Shown here: positions 1-8,750 of the stretch, in pieces
Layout: every line of letters starts with the position of its first letter
How positions within the stretch are numbered: position 1 is the first letter of the stretch
Source: Bacteroidota bacterium
GTDB lineage: Bacteria; Bacteroidota; Bacteroidia; Chitinophagales; Chitinophagaceae
Length of the DNA: 47,489 bases
Reading direction: 5' to 3'
Assembly (NCBI GenBank): GCA_023386235.1
Contig: JAEWKC010000033.1
Span: 1-47,489, forward strand
The notes under the pieces: generated by a model
Seen by the model: only the letters and a program-made list of their open reading frames with translations
Told to the model about the DNA's origin: nothing
Databases searched by the model: none
Translations under genes and position numbers: made by a program

Positions 1-75
1 GGGTTATCCACACCCGCAAGCGAAACATTCAAACAAATTGAAGCGAAGCGGGTAGTGGATAACCCGCCTAACAAA
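1..75. repeat. Imperfect inverted repeat (hairpin element) at window edge
   Basis: Bases 1-17 are complementary to bases 48-65, with one unpaired A at 54. The arms read gggttatccac-acccgc and its complement, separated by about 30 bases. The right arm is followed by gcctaac, and the left arm begins at base 1, so the element may continue outside the window. It lies 36 bp beyond the stop of the decayed restriction-modification gene. It resembles a small dispersed repeat (REP/MITE-like) or a folded recombination site. Only one copy is visible here, so its nature is inference. TTATCCACA at 4-12 matches a DnaA box, but it is a single site. Confidence 0.6.
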
Positions 76-110
76 AACAACAAAAATTCTCTAATTTTGA
101 ATTGACCGAA

Positions 111-2978
111 TTATAGGTACGCTGACATGATTTTGATGGGTTCCTTCCATAAATAATCAGGACGCTTGCGATGAATTTCGTCTAAATTCCATATGATATG
201 ATTGCTTGCTTTAATAACATAAAATCTTTTTATATCTTTACCCTCTAAAAGTTCGTATGTTTTATCGCTTTTTTCTTCGAGTATCAAATGCTTATGGGCA
301 ACTATACCTTCTATGATATCCACACAATAATTACCAAAAAGAGTTTTACTTTCCTTTATTTTATTACTTAATATTATTTGTTCTTCATTGAGCATAATAT
401 TAAATGTATAGCTTGTGTTTTTAAGAAAATTGGCTTGATTAATCAGTGTGAAATTATATTCCTTTTGTAATAAGGACTTAATGTCTGTTATAATTTTAAT
501 TGGAGTTTCCTCTTGTTTTTTTCCGATGTGAAAAATAATTGTAGATGCTGTTACTTTTTCAAATATGCCAGCACCAAGATCGACAATTGAAATAACGCCA
601 TTTTTCATAAGTATATCGTAACGAATTGTATCGAATACAGTCCCTCGTAATAAATTATTGGGAATAATGAAATTTAATGTACCATTGTTATTAAGTAAGT
701 TTTTTCCATTTAAAATAAAAAGGGCAAACAAATTGATTTTTCCCGATTGATTAGCTTTAGTTTTTATACTAATATTATCTTTCGCCAATCTTGAAAAATA
801 GGCATCTTGGACATATCTTTTGAAATCTAAACCGAAGTCTACATCTCTCGTAAAAACATACGGCAGATTCCCAATCACAATATCAAAATACCCTCCGTCT
901 GCAGAATTTAAACCACCGTTTTCTTTTGACAACCCAAACATCCATTCTGGATCAAAGAAAGGCGAACTTGCATTTTGGTCATAAGGATTCCATTGTGAAA
1001 ATTGTATCGCATCTTCTGGTGCAAATTCGTTATTGTCTTGCAAAAGTTTTGAGAGTAGAGCTCTTAGCTGTGCATCTTTATCTCTCAGTTCTTTTTTCTT
1101 GTAGGCAGATTTTGCATAGAAATGTTCTTTTCTCACTTCCATTAGTTGGTGCTTGGTTTCATCTATACGTGGATCGGTAAAAAGACTGTTAACAAAATCG
1201 CCTTCTTTTTTCTTTTTCATACCAATCAACGTATTCGCTGCCACAAACTTTGTTTCTAAATTAGGCAAAGTTAATACTCCATAATTTTCTTCGGGTTTAG
1301 ATAAATCCATTGCTTCCTGCTCTACAATCAGCGAAATAAAGAAACGTAATTTACTGATTTGTGAAGCAATCGTTTGTATATCCACTCCGTAAATACACTC
1401 TTCAATCAAATGTAATTTCAAGTCGTGATGTGAAGCTTTATTCTTAGCATCTAACTTTTCTAAGATCTCTACCATTCTATTCAGTATTCCCATAGGAAAT
1501 GCTCCGGAACCACAAGCCGGGTCAAGGATTTTCACAGCTCGTAGTTCTTTGGCTATTTTCTCACCTAAAGCGTGATTATTTGCTAAAAATTCGGGTAATG
1601 TATCTTGTTCAAATAGCTGATGGATTAATGCTTCATCCAAATCAAGTAATGCATTATTCAAATAAGCTATTAAGGATTCATCCACCATATACGCTACAAT
1701 CTCTTTTGGTGTATAAAAACTACCGGATTGTTTACGAGCGGATTCCTGTGTCTCAGGATTGAAGGCTCCTAACAGGTTTTCAAAAACGTTTCCTAATAAT
1801 TCAGGGTCCAAAGCCACCTGAACCTCATTCGGTACATTTTCTTCCACCGTAAAATTATATCGTTCCAATAAAGGGATTAAGCCTTTCTCTTCGTCAAAGA
1901 AGACAGCATTAGGAATAAATGCTCGATGCTTGAGATTTCCATTTGAAGATTTCTTGTCGCTTCTGCTAAAGCCATCTAAATGATATTTTATTCCATCTGT
2001 ACTTTCTTCTTTATCCAAACATTCAAAAAGTCCGCCGTTCAAAAATGGGATAGGGCGAAATAAATTCAGAACTTCTTCTTCGGAGATAGTAAACATTTCT
2101 GCATAACGGTAGCGGGTTTTAATATCTCGCTTATCAACCAATTTTGCAAACTCTCTTTCAGTTACCGCCTTGTTTATAGTAGCAAAGAACAGGTTTTGTA
2201 AAATAGCATTGTAATAACTTCCATCAGAAGTACTGTTAGGATCAAAGTCTTTTAGGATTTCTGATAACTTCTCTGTTTTAAATAATTCATCCGGTACCAA
2301 ATGTTTTTGTTTGATAAACCATACAAGCAACAATCTTGTAATCAAACGAATCATTTGTTCTTCCAGTTTTACACGGTCATCCTCTGAAGTAGCTGTATCA
2401 TTCGGAAATGTGATACCTACTTCGGCTGTAAGTGTCCATGGATACCACTTAAACAAATCATTGTAGAATTCCTTAGTAAGTTTTTCAACCGAAAAAGCTT
2501 CCTGAATACTATCAAGATCTTTAAACGTACAATTTCCGATTCTTTGTCTGAATGTTTTATTATGTTCTTCCGGGTCGACGAAATAAGTAAACCGTTTCCA
2601 AGAATAATATTTTTTATCTGCTTTTCCGTCCCAGTTTCTTCTGATAAATGAAAACCTGAATTTTCCGGTATCATCATAAAAAACGAAAATAGCTCCGTCT
2701 TTAAAATCTTCTTTTAAAACTAACTTCGCAATTTCAAATTGTTTTTTCTTAGAAGAACGCTCTGACAATATTCCATTATACTTACAGGCAAAAACAATTA
2801 ATTCGTCAGAATTTTTGAACGATACATTTCCTATCCTAGCCAGTTCTTAGAATTGACTAAAATCTTTATCTTCTAAATAATGGTCAATATCTTCTATTTC
2901 AACTTTAAAAGAAGAAATAGCTTTTTTGAAAAAATCTGCTAATGTTTTTATTGAAAAAGTTTGTATAAGTTTATCCAT
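111..2978 (-). pseudogene. Decayed Eco57I-type (type IIG-like) restriction-modification methyltransferase
   Basis: The main open part runs from 2768 (TTG) to 111, 885 codons. It carries an N6-adenine methyltransferase core: motif I DPACGSG near residue 415 and motif IV as GNLPY near residue 632, where NPPY is usual. This identifies an Eco57I/TaqI-like class I methyltransferase. In the same frame, coding-like sequence continues upstream to an ATG at 2976-2978 (MDKLIQTFSIKTLADF...), interrupted by a TAA at 2847-2849 after 43 codons. The 25 codons between that stop and the TTG read like the normal family N-terminus. At the other end the protein stops at KEPIKIMSAYL, inside the C-terminal target-recognition region where relatives usually continue. 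I read this as a gene with a nonsense mutation and a 3' truncation. Translation could restart at the TTG and give an 885-residue protein of unknown activity. AT-rich composition and position beside a tRNA suggest acquired DNA. Confidence 0.75.
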
Positions 2979-3086
2979 TTCCGTGATTGATTGGGAAAAG
3001 TAAAGATATAGAATTATTTAACAATTTGTTAGATGGCTAATAAATAAAAGTTGCGATTTTTCTTTGCAAAGGCAAAGAGTATAAAC

Positions 3087-3124
3087 AATAAAAAAAGAGA
3101 CACTATAGAAACAGCATCTCTTTT
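3087..3124 (-). terminator. Rho-independent terminator behind tRNA-Met
   Basis: Read on the minus strand just after the tRNA 3' end, AAAAGAGA (3117-3124) pairs with TCTCTTTT (3093-3100) across a 16-base loop and runs into a T-tract. It ends the tRNA transcript before the restriction-modification pseudogene. Confidence 0.65.
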
Positions 3125-3130
3125 AAAGTG

Positions 3131-3204
3131 TAGCGGAGACGGGAGTTGAACCCGTGACCTCAGGGTTATGAATCCTGCGCTCTAACCATCTGAGCTACCC
3201 CGCC
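3131..3204 (-). tRNA. tRNA-Met (anticodon CAT), elongator type
   Basis: A 74-base cloverleaf on the minus strand. The acceptor stem GGCGGGG pairs with CTCCGCT using G-T wobbles, the discriminator is A, and no CCA is encoded. The D arm is GCTC/GAGC, the anticodon loop TTCATAA, and the T arm ACGGG-TTCAACT-CCCGT. The first acceptor pair is G-T rather than the unpaired C-A of initiator tRNA, so it is not tRNA-fMet. A lysidine-modified tRNA-Ile2 also has CAT and cannot be fully excluded, though the body looks like Bacteroidota elongator Met. Odd: the last anticodon-stem pair is A31-C39, a mismatch. The gene has its own promoter and terminator. Confidence 0.93.
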
Positions 3205-3215
3205 GTTGAGGTTTG

Positions 3216-3245
3216 CAAAATTAAAGGTATTTTTTTACGTGTCAA
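3216..3245 (-). promoter_or_regulatory. Bacteroidota-type promoter of tRNA-Met
   Basis: On the minus strand TTG (3243-3245, within TTTTTTG) is followed after 19 bases by TAATTTTG (3216-3223), matching TTG-N17-23-TAnnTTTG. It places the transcript start a few bases before the mature tRNA 5' end, so the tRNA need not depend on the upstream thr genes. Confidence 0.75.
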
Positions 3246-3281
3246 AAAATTAAACAAGGAATTTTTATCTCACGAAAGGGG

Positions 3282-4580
3282 TTATTTCTCCAGCAAAAAT
3301 TCTTTTACTTTTTCAAAATCCGCTTCTATTTGCACGCTGCGTTTTTTCTTATTGAAAAGTCCTTTAATTCTTTCCGGCATTACAATAGGAATGTGTAGCT
3401 CGTTTTGAATTACTTCAGGAAATTTAATTGGATGCGCGGTCTCTAAAAGATAACCTTTATCGGTCTTATCTTTTAAATATTCCTGCAATGCGTGAAAGGC
3501 TACTGCTCCGTGTGGATCCAGCAAATAGTGCTCGCTTCTGAAAATAGTATCAATAGTAGTTTTGGTAGTAGCGTCGTCAACGCTTATGCTGGTTAATTTT
3601 TCTTTTAAGGAGGGAATGTTTTGATTGAACAGTTCCACTATACGAATAAAGTTGCTCGGTTCTGCTACGTCCATGGCATTAGAAATGGTAGCAACTGCCG
3701 GGTTGGGAGTATACTGCTCCGTAGCCAGAAATCGGGGTATGGTGTCATTTATATTACAGGCTGCTATAAAATGTTTAACCGGAAGCCCTGAAATGTGCGC
3801 AAGAATTCCCGCGCATATATTGCCGAAATTACCGCTCGGTACGGCTATAACCGGTGGTTCTGTATTTTCTCTTGTCCACTTTTTATGTGCGAAGAAATAA
3901 TACAATTGCTGTGGCAGCCATCTGGCCACGTTGATAGAATTGGCTGATGTAAGGGTAAGCTGCTGATTAAGTTCGCTATCAGCAAAAGCCTGTTTTACTA
4001 TTCGCTGGCAATCATCAAAACTTCCCTGTACTTCCAATGCGGTAATATTCTCTGCGCCGGTAGTAAGCTGCAGCTGCTGTACCGGGCTTACTTTGCCAGA
4101 CGGATACAGGATCACTACTTCTACATTTTCCACGCCTTCAAAGCCATTGGCTACCGCGCCTCCCGTATCGCCGGAGGTGGCTACCAGCACAGTGGTTTTT
4201 GTATCGCTGTTTCTGTTAAAATAGCTGAGGCATCTGCTCATAAACCGGGCGCCCACATCTTTAAATGCGAGGGTTGGTCCATGAAATAATTCGAGCGAAA
4301 AAATTTGCTTATTGATGCGCATCAGCGGAAAAGGAAAATGAATAGTCTCGTAGATTATTTTTTTTAAAACATCGTCGGGAACAGAATCTTCCACATAAGG
4401 CTTCATTATTTTAAAGCCTATTTCTTCGTTGGTGTATTTGTGCAGATGTTGAATAAATTCAGGTTCGGCCTGAGGTATTTTTTCGGGAAAGAATAAGCCT
4501 TTTTCTGAACCCTGGCCTTTGATAGTTGCTTCTTCAAAGGAAACTTTTTCTTGTTGATTGTTTAAATTGTAAAAGTTCAT
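3282..4580 (-). CDS. thrC: Threonine synthase
   Basis: Converts O-phosphohomoserine to threonine with PLP in the cytoplasm, the last step of threonine synthesis. The 432-residue protein has the N-terminal threonine synthase domain, the PLP-lysine motif HGPTLAFKDVG (Lys107), and the phosphate-binding stretch ATSGDTGGAVANG near residue 134. Length and motifs are normal for the family. It starts at ATG 4580 and lies 51 bp behind thrB on the same strand, so the two are probably co-transcribed. No homoserine dehydrogenase (thrA) gene is adjacent. Confidence 0.97.
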   Translation of the reverse strand: MNFYNLNNQQEKVSFEEATIKGQGSEKGLFFPEKIPQAEPEFIQHLHKYTNEEIGFKIMKPYVEDSVPDDVLKKIIYETIHFPFPLMRINKQIFSLELFHGPTLAFKDVGARFMSRCLSYFNRNSDTKTTVLVATSGDTGGAVANGFEGVENVEVVILYPSGKVSPVQQLQLTTGAENITALEVQGSFDDCQRIVKQAFADSELNQQLTLTSANSINVARWLPQQLYYFFAHKKWTRENTEPPVIAVPSGNFGNICAGILAHISGLPVKHFIAACNINDTIPRFLATEQYTPNPAVATISNAMDVAEPSNFIRIVELFNQNIPSLKEKLTSISVDDATTKTTIDTIFRSEHYLLDPHGAVAFHALQEYLKDKTDKGYLLETAHPIKFPEVIQNELHIPIVMPERIKGLFNKKKRSVQIEADFEKVKEFLLEK

Positions 4581-4631
4581 TTAATAATTTTATTATTTCT
4601 ATATATACTTACAAATTCACAATTATTGCGG

Positions 4632-5555
4632 TTAGGCAATTGTAGCTCCGTTTTTATTTATTTTAGAAACATAGGTATAATTATCAATTTCTAAATTGTC
4701 AAACACGCTCTTCATTTCTTTAGCTACATCATTGGCTATAGATTCGGTTTCACTTATCATAAATATAGAAGGTCCGGAGCCGGAAATGCCACCACCCAGC
4801 GCGCCAACCGATTTTGATTTTTGCTTTACATCTGCAAAGCCGGGAATAAGCTGGCTGCGAACAGGCTCAATAATTACGTCTTCCAGAGAACGACCTATTA
4901 GGTCGTAATCATTGTTGCAAATACCCGCAACCAGTCCGGCAATATTTCCCCACTGTTTAATAGCTTGTTTTAATTGCACGCTTTGGCGAAGTACCGCGCG
5001 AGCATCTGCCGTGCGCACTTCAATCTGCGGATGCACTATGCTAATGTATAGGTCAGGAGCGTTAAGCGGTACTACATCTAAAGGACTAATAGAACGAATG
5101 AGCGTAATTCCTCCGTAGATGCAGGGAGCAACATTGTCGGCATGCTTTACGCCTGAGGCCACTTTTTCTCCAAACATGGCAAAGCGCAGCAGATCGGGTT
5201 TAGCAAACCTATTGCCTAATAAATGGTTGGCGCCTACTACAGCGCCCGCGGCACTTGCGGCACTGGAACCTAAGCCGCTGCCGGGCTTTATATTTTTATG
5301 AATGATGATTTCAAAACCTACTTCTTCTTCTATTTCTTTCAGCATTTCTATGATAGGTGCGCCTGCTGTGTTTTCTTCGGGATTTTCGGGCAATGGATAA
5401 CCATTGGCACTTTTAATAATGATTTTTTTTTCATTTATTAATGATATTTCCATTTCATCGGCCGGAGAAGAAAGGCATAACCCGAGAATGTCAAATCCGC
5501 ATACAAGGTTAGCTACTGTTCCGGGTGCATATACGGTGCACTTTTTTAAACTCAT
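4632..5555 (-). CDS. thrB: Homoserine kinase
   Basis: Phosphorylates homoserine to O-phosphohomoserine, the substrate of ThrC encoded next to it. The 307-residue GHMP-family kinase has the N-terminal signature APGTVANLVCGFD (residues 10-22), the ATP loop PGSGLGSSAASA (91-102) and the C-terminal GGGISGSGPS motif. It starts at ATG 5555, 16 bp after the S4-domain gene, within a minus-strand run ending in thrC. I saw no leader peptide or attenuator in front of it, in contrast to the his operon in this window. Confidence 0.96.
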   Translation of the reverse strand: MSLKKCTVYAPGTVANLVCGFDILGLCLSSPADEMEISLINEKKIIIKSANGYPLPENPEENTAGAPIIEMLKEIEEEVGFEIIIHKNIKPGSGLGSSAASAAGAVVGANHLLGNRFAKPDLLRFAMFGEKVASGVKHADNVAPCIYGGITLIRSISPLDVVPLNAPDLYISIVHPQIEVRTADARAVLRQSVQLKQAIKQWGNIAGLVAGICNNDYDLIGRSLEDVIIEPVRSQLIPGFADVKQKSKSVGALGGGISGSGPSIFMISETESIANDVAKEMKSVFDNLEIDNYTYVSKINKNGATIA

Positions 5556-5571
5556 TTTTATTTATTAATTA

Positions 5572-5955
5572 TTATTCTAAAAAATCATCAATATCGCGTC
5601 TGTGCTTTTTGGTAGGCCTGCCTATTTTGCTTAAGCGCTTGCCTGTATGAAAACTGCTTGCCATAAATTTTTCTTTTAGCAAATCTTCAGCAGGAGTAAT
5701 GTCATTATAATTCTTGATGGCTTCGGAATAAGCTACTCTTTTGTCAATAATGCCTGTAACTTCCACTACCCATTTGCGGGCATCTGTTTTTATATCAATA
5801 ATATCTTTGAGCGTTACGTTTTTAGAAGCTTTTACGTTGTCGCCGTTTAGCTTTACTTTTCCTTTATCAATTGCTTCGGTAGCGAGGCTTCTTGTTTTAA
5901 AAACACGAATGGCCCAAAGATATTTATCTATTCTTACTTTAGCGTTGTCCTGCAT
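5572..5955 (-). CDS. S4-domain RNA-binding protein (Hsp15-like)
   Basis: A 127-residue protein whose N-terminus, VRIDKYLWAIRVFKTRSLA, is a typical S4 RNA-binding fold, followed by a GKVKLNG turn. The C-terminal third is basic. Architecture and length match the Hsp15/HslR-like family, which binds ribosomal RNA and in E. coli rescues stalled 50S subunits. That role here is inferred from family only. It is packed between the sugar dehydrogenase gene (7 bp) and thrB (16 bp), so it is likely part of the same transcript. Confidence 0.85.
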   Translation of the reverse strand: MQDNAKVRIDKYLWAIRVFKTRSLATEAIDKGKVKLNGDNVKASKNVTLKDIIDIKTDARKWVVEVTGIIDKRVAYSEAIKNYNDITPAEDLLKEKFMASSFHTGKRLSKIGRPTKKHRRDIDDFLE

Positions 5956-5962
5956 TCCATAT

Positions 5963-7222
5963 TTATTTTTTACGAACTCTTATCAGCTTGCCCGAGTCGG
6001 TAACCGCGTATAGCCCGCCGTCATTGCCTTCTACGAGGTCTCTTATTCTTTCTTTCATATCTTCCAATAATCTTTCTTCACCCACTACTTTATTGTCTTT
6101 GATGATTAGGCGTACAATGTGTTGCCCGCTTAGCATTCCTACAAAGAAGTTATTTTGCCATTCAGGTATGGTATTGCTTTTGTAAAAAGATGAACCGCTT
6201 GGAGATACGCTCGGTTCCCAATAATATACCGGTTGTTCTAAACCCTGCTTTTGAGTGATGGCGTCACCAATTTTTTTGCCGCTGTATTCTATGCCATAAG
6301 TTATGGTTGGCCAGCCGTAATCTTTTCCGGCTTCAATACGGTTTACTTCATCACCGCCTTTGGGGCCCATTTCAGTTTGCCACAAATCGCCCGTAACAGG
6401 ATGAAAGTCTAACCCTTGCGGACTTCTATGCCCGTATGAATAAATTTCGGGTAAAGCATTGGGTGTATTTAAGAAAGGATTGCCCGGTGCGGGTTTGCCC
6501 TCTTTAGTAAGTCGGAATATTTTACCAAGCCCCGAATTTAATTGTTGTGCCTGCATTCTGCCGGGTATAATAGAGCGCTCGCCCATGCACATAAACAGGT
6601 AGCCATTTTTATCAAATGCCAGACGGCAGCCATAATGCAGCGTACTATTACTTAAATAAGGGGTTACCGCAAAGATTACGGCAGGGTTTTGAATGGTTTT
6701 TTCATCGTTTGATAAAACGCCTTTAGCCAGTACTGTTGTATTTTCGTCGCCTTTTCTTTCGGAGTAAGCCCAGTATATAGTTTTGTTAGAAGCGAAGTCA
6801 GGATCTAAAGCTACGTCCAGCATACCTCCCTGGCCTCTGTCGTCAACAGCGGCAAAGCCTGTAACTTTGCTTACGGTTTTGCCATCCTGAGAAATGATTT
6901 GCATAAAACCTGATTTTTCCGTTGTAAGAAATCTGCCATCAGGAAGGTTAATGATAGCCCAGGGTTTACCAAGCCCTTCGGTGATTACGGCAATATCAAG
7001 AGGTGTTTGCGTTTTTACCCCGGCAATTCTTGTTTGTCCGGCAAAGGCAGGCTTAAACTCGGGTGTGTTGGGCGGATTGCTTTCTACTGGTGGTAACTGC
7101 CCTGCAATAGTGGTATCTTTATTGTTGTTGTCGGTTGTTTGCTGTCCATTTTGTTTGCAACTATAAGACGACATGGATACAGTCGTTAAAAGCAGAGCTC
7201 CGTATAAAAAAAATCTTTTCAT
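5963..7222 (-). CDS. PQQ-dependent sugar dehydrogenase family lipoprotein
   Basis: A 419-residue member of the glucose/sorbosone dehydrogenase beta-propeller family. Supporting stretches are GLGKPWAIINLPDGRFLTTEK near residue 85, SNSTLHYGCRLAFDKNGYLF, and YGHRSPQGLDFHPVTGDLWQTEMGPKGGDEVN. Residues 1-22 form a lipoprotein signal with a cysteine in SSYSC, so it is probably anchored in the envelope facing the periplasm or surface. Many members bind PQQ and oxidise aldoses, and others have unknown substrates, so the exact reaction is uncertain. It lies 26 bp behind the GGGP synthase gene. Confidence 0.88.
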   Translation of the reverse strand: MKRFFLYGALLLTTVSMSSYSCKQNGQQTTDNNNKDTTIAGQLPPVESNPPNTPEFKPAFAGQTRIAGVKTQTPLDIAVITEGLGKPWAIINLPDGRFLTTEKSGFMQIISQDGKTVSKVTGFAAVDDRGQGGMLDVALDPDFASNKTIYWAYSERKGDENTTVLAKGVLSNDEKTIQNPAVIFAVTPYLSNSTLHYGCRLAFDKNGYLFMCMGERSIIPGRMQAQQLNSGLGKIFRLTKEGKPAPGNPFLNTPNALPEIYSYGHRSPQGLDFHPVTGDLWQTEMGPKGGDEVNRIEAGKDYGWPTITYGIEYSGKKIGDAITQKQGLEQPVYYWEPSVSPSGSSFYKSNTIPEWQNNFFVGMLSGQHIVRLIIKDNKVVGEERLLEDMKERIRDLVEGNDGGLYAVTDSGKLIRVRKK

Positions 7223-7248
7223 TGTGTATATGTTTTAAAAATGAGTGT

Positions 7249-7989
7249 TTATGGTTTATGAATTGCGGAACTGATTTCTTTAAGTAGGGATATTTGTTTT
7301 TCAATGGCATTGCCCACCACAATTACATCGGCCCCGGCATTGCAATTTTCAACTGCTTTTTCGGGCGTCTTTATGCCACCGCCTACTATCAAAGGTATAT
7401 CAATATTGTTTGCCACTTTTTCTATCATTTCGGCTTTTACAGGATTTTTAGCGCCGCTTCCGGCATCCATATAAATTATTTTTAGTCCTAACATTTCGCC
7501 TGCCATGGCTGTACACGCTGCTATATCACTTTTGTCGGCAGGCACCGGCGCTGTATTGGATATATAAGAAACGGATGTAGGAGCACCACCATCAACCACG
7601 ATATAACCTGTAGGTATTACCTCCAGCCCGGAAGATTTTATGAATGGCGCGCTTACCACATGCTGTCCAATAAGCAATTCAGGATTTCTTCCCGAAATCA
7701 AAGAAAGATATAAAAGCGCATCGGCATATTTTGAAACCTGAGAAGGTGAGCCCGGAAACAATACTACCGGGATATCGCAGAGAGATTTGATCTGCTGTAT
7801 ACATTCATTTACCCTGTCTACTACTACTAAACTTCCTCCTACAAAAAAATAATCGACCGAAGCCTCTAAAGAGAGTTCTACAATTTTATTGATGTATTCT
7901 TTATCTGCTTTGTCAGGGTCAACTAAAACTGCAAAACTTTTTTCCTTTCTTTTCCTTTTATCAACTAGTTCCTTATATACTTTCTGCAT
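7249..7989 (-). CDS. Geranylgeranylglyceryl phosphate synthase (bacterial type)
   Basis: A 246-residue TIM-barrel of the PcrB/GGGPS family. Supporting motifs are AVLVDPDKAD (residues 20-29), FFVGGSL, IPVVLFPGSP, IPTGYIVVDGG and the C-terminal phosphate loop IVGGGIKTPEKA with ADVIVVGN. GGGPS joins glycerol-1-phosphate to a polyprenyl diphosphate, the first committed step of archaeal ether lipids. Bacteroidota carry group II homologues whose product and role are less settled. It is the first gene of a five-gene minus-strand run and starts at ATG 7989, divergent from the ABC transporter. Confidence 0.93.
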   Translation of the reverse strand: MQKVYKELVDKRKRKEKSFAVLVDPDKADKEYINKIVELSLEASVDYFFVGGSLVVVDRVNECIQQIKSLCDIPVVLFPGSPSQVSKYADALLYLSLISGRNPELLIGQHVVSAPFIKSSGLEVIPTGYIVVDGGAPTSVSYISNTAPVPADKSDIAACTAMAGEMLGLKIIYMDAGSGAKNPVKAEMIEKVANNIDIPLIVGGGIKTPEKAVENCNAGADVIVVGNAIEKQISLLKEISSAIHKP

Positions 7990-8063
7990 ACTTGTTTACG
8001 AATCAACGTTCTATACAAAATTGCAGAAAAAAATGCTAAAAATGAAGATAAATACTAAAATAA

Positions 8064-8079
8064 AACACAATGTTGTGTT
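8064..8079. promoter_or_regulatory. Perfect 16-bp inverted repeat, possible operator
   Basis: AACACAA-TG-TTGTGTT is a perfect inverted repeat in the 110-bp divergent region between the GGGP synthase gene (minus) and the ABC transporter genes (plus), 21 bp before the ATPase start codon. Size and place suit a dimeric regulator site. No cognate regulator is adjacent and only one copy was noticed. Confidence 0.4.
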
Positions 8080-8099
8080 ACTTCTTTTAATTTAGCTGT

Positions 8100-8747
8100 A
8101 TGCAAATAACTATACAACATCTTTTACCTGTGCCTTTAAAAGAAAATATACTAAAGCGGCAGTCTGATGTGTGGAACAAAGAGCTTTCTTTTGTAGCCTC
8201 TGATCGAGTGAAAATAAAGGCCCCGAGCGGCACCGGAAAAACTACCCTGATACATTGTTTGTATAAATTGAGAACAGATTATGAGGGTGCTATACAGTAC
8301 GATAATACGAACCTTGCCGATATTGCAGGCGATAAGCTGGCGCAGTACAGACAAGAAAAGTTAAGCATTATTTTTCAGGACCTGCGCCTCTTTGAAAACC
8401 TTACAGCCCGCGAAAACATTGAATTGAACCGCATTTTGCAAAGCCCTTATCATCAGGAAAGTAAAATAGAAGAAATGGCCGAAAGGCTCGGTATCACACA
8501 CATTCTGCATCAGCGGGCAGGCTTGTGCAGCTATGGTGAACAACAAAGGATCGCCATCATCAGAGCTTTAGTGCAGCCTTTTGAATTATTGCTGATGGAT
8601 GAACCATTTAGTCACTTAGATATAGATAACACCCAAAAAGCGGCGGAACTGATAGCGGAAGAATGTGACGCGAGAAATGCCGGTTTTATTTTAACCGATC
8701 TTGACGAGGATAATAATTTTACTTATACGCAATATTTGAACCTGTAA
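8100..8747 (+). CDS. ABC transporter ATP-binding protein, LolD/FtsE-like with altered motifs
   Basis: A 215-residue single ABC domain. Walker A is PSGTGKTT (42-49), the Q-loop glutamine is Q93 in IFQDLRLF, Walker B is LLLMDE (163-168) with catalytic Glu168, and the D-loop is SHLD. Two motifs depart from standard: the signature reads CSYGE (143-147) instead of LSGGQ, and the H-loop has FILTDLDED where TH is normal, so the switch histidine is missing. The next gene, 3 bp away, encodes an FtsX-type permease, so the pair probably forms a mechanotransmission-type ABC system acting on envelope substrates. The substrate is unknown. Confidence 0.88.
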   Translation: MQITIQHLLPVPLKENILKRQSDVWNKELSFVASDRVKIKAPSGTGKTTLIHCLYKLRTDYEGAIQYDNTNLADIAGDKLAQYRQEKLSIIFQDLRLFENLTARENIELNRILQSPYHQESKIEEMAERLGITHILHQRAGLCSYGEQQRIAIIRALVQPFELLLMDEPFSHLDIDNTQKAAELIAEECDARNAGFILTDLDEDNNFTYTQYLNL

Positions 8748-8750
8748 ACT

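Noticed and set aside
4..12. DnaA box (TTATCCACA) as sign of a replication origin
   Set aside because: A single perfect box inside a hairpin repeat. There is no cluster of boxes, no AT-rich unwinding region and no dnaA or dnaN gene nearby.
1..75. Integron attC site
   Set aside because: The gcctaac core and the bulged stem recall attC, but the core boxes face the wrong way for the stem, no partner GTTRRRY is found at a suitable distance, and no integrase or cassette array is visible.
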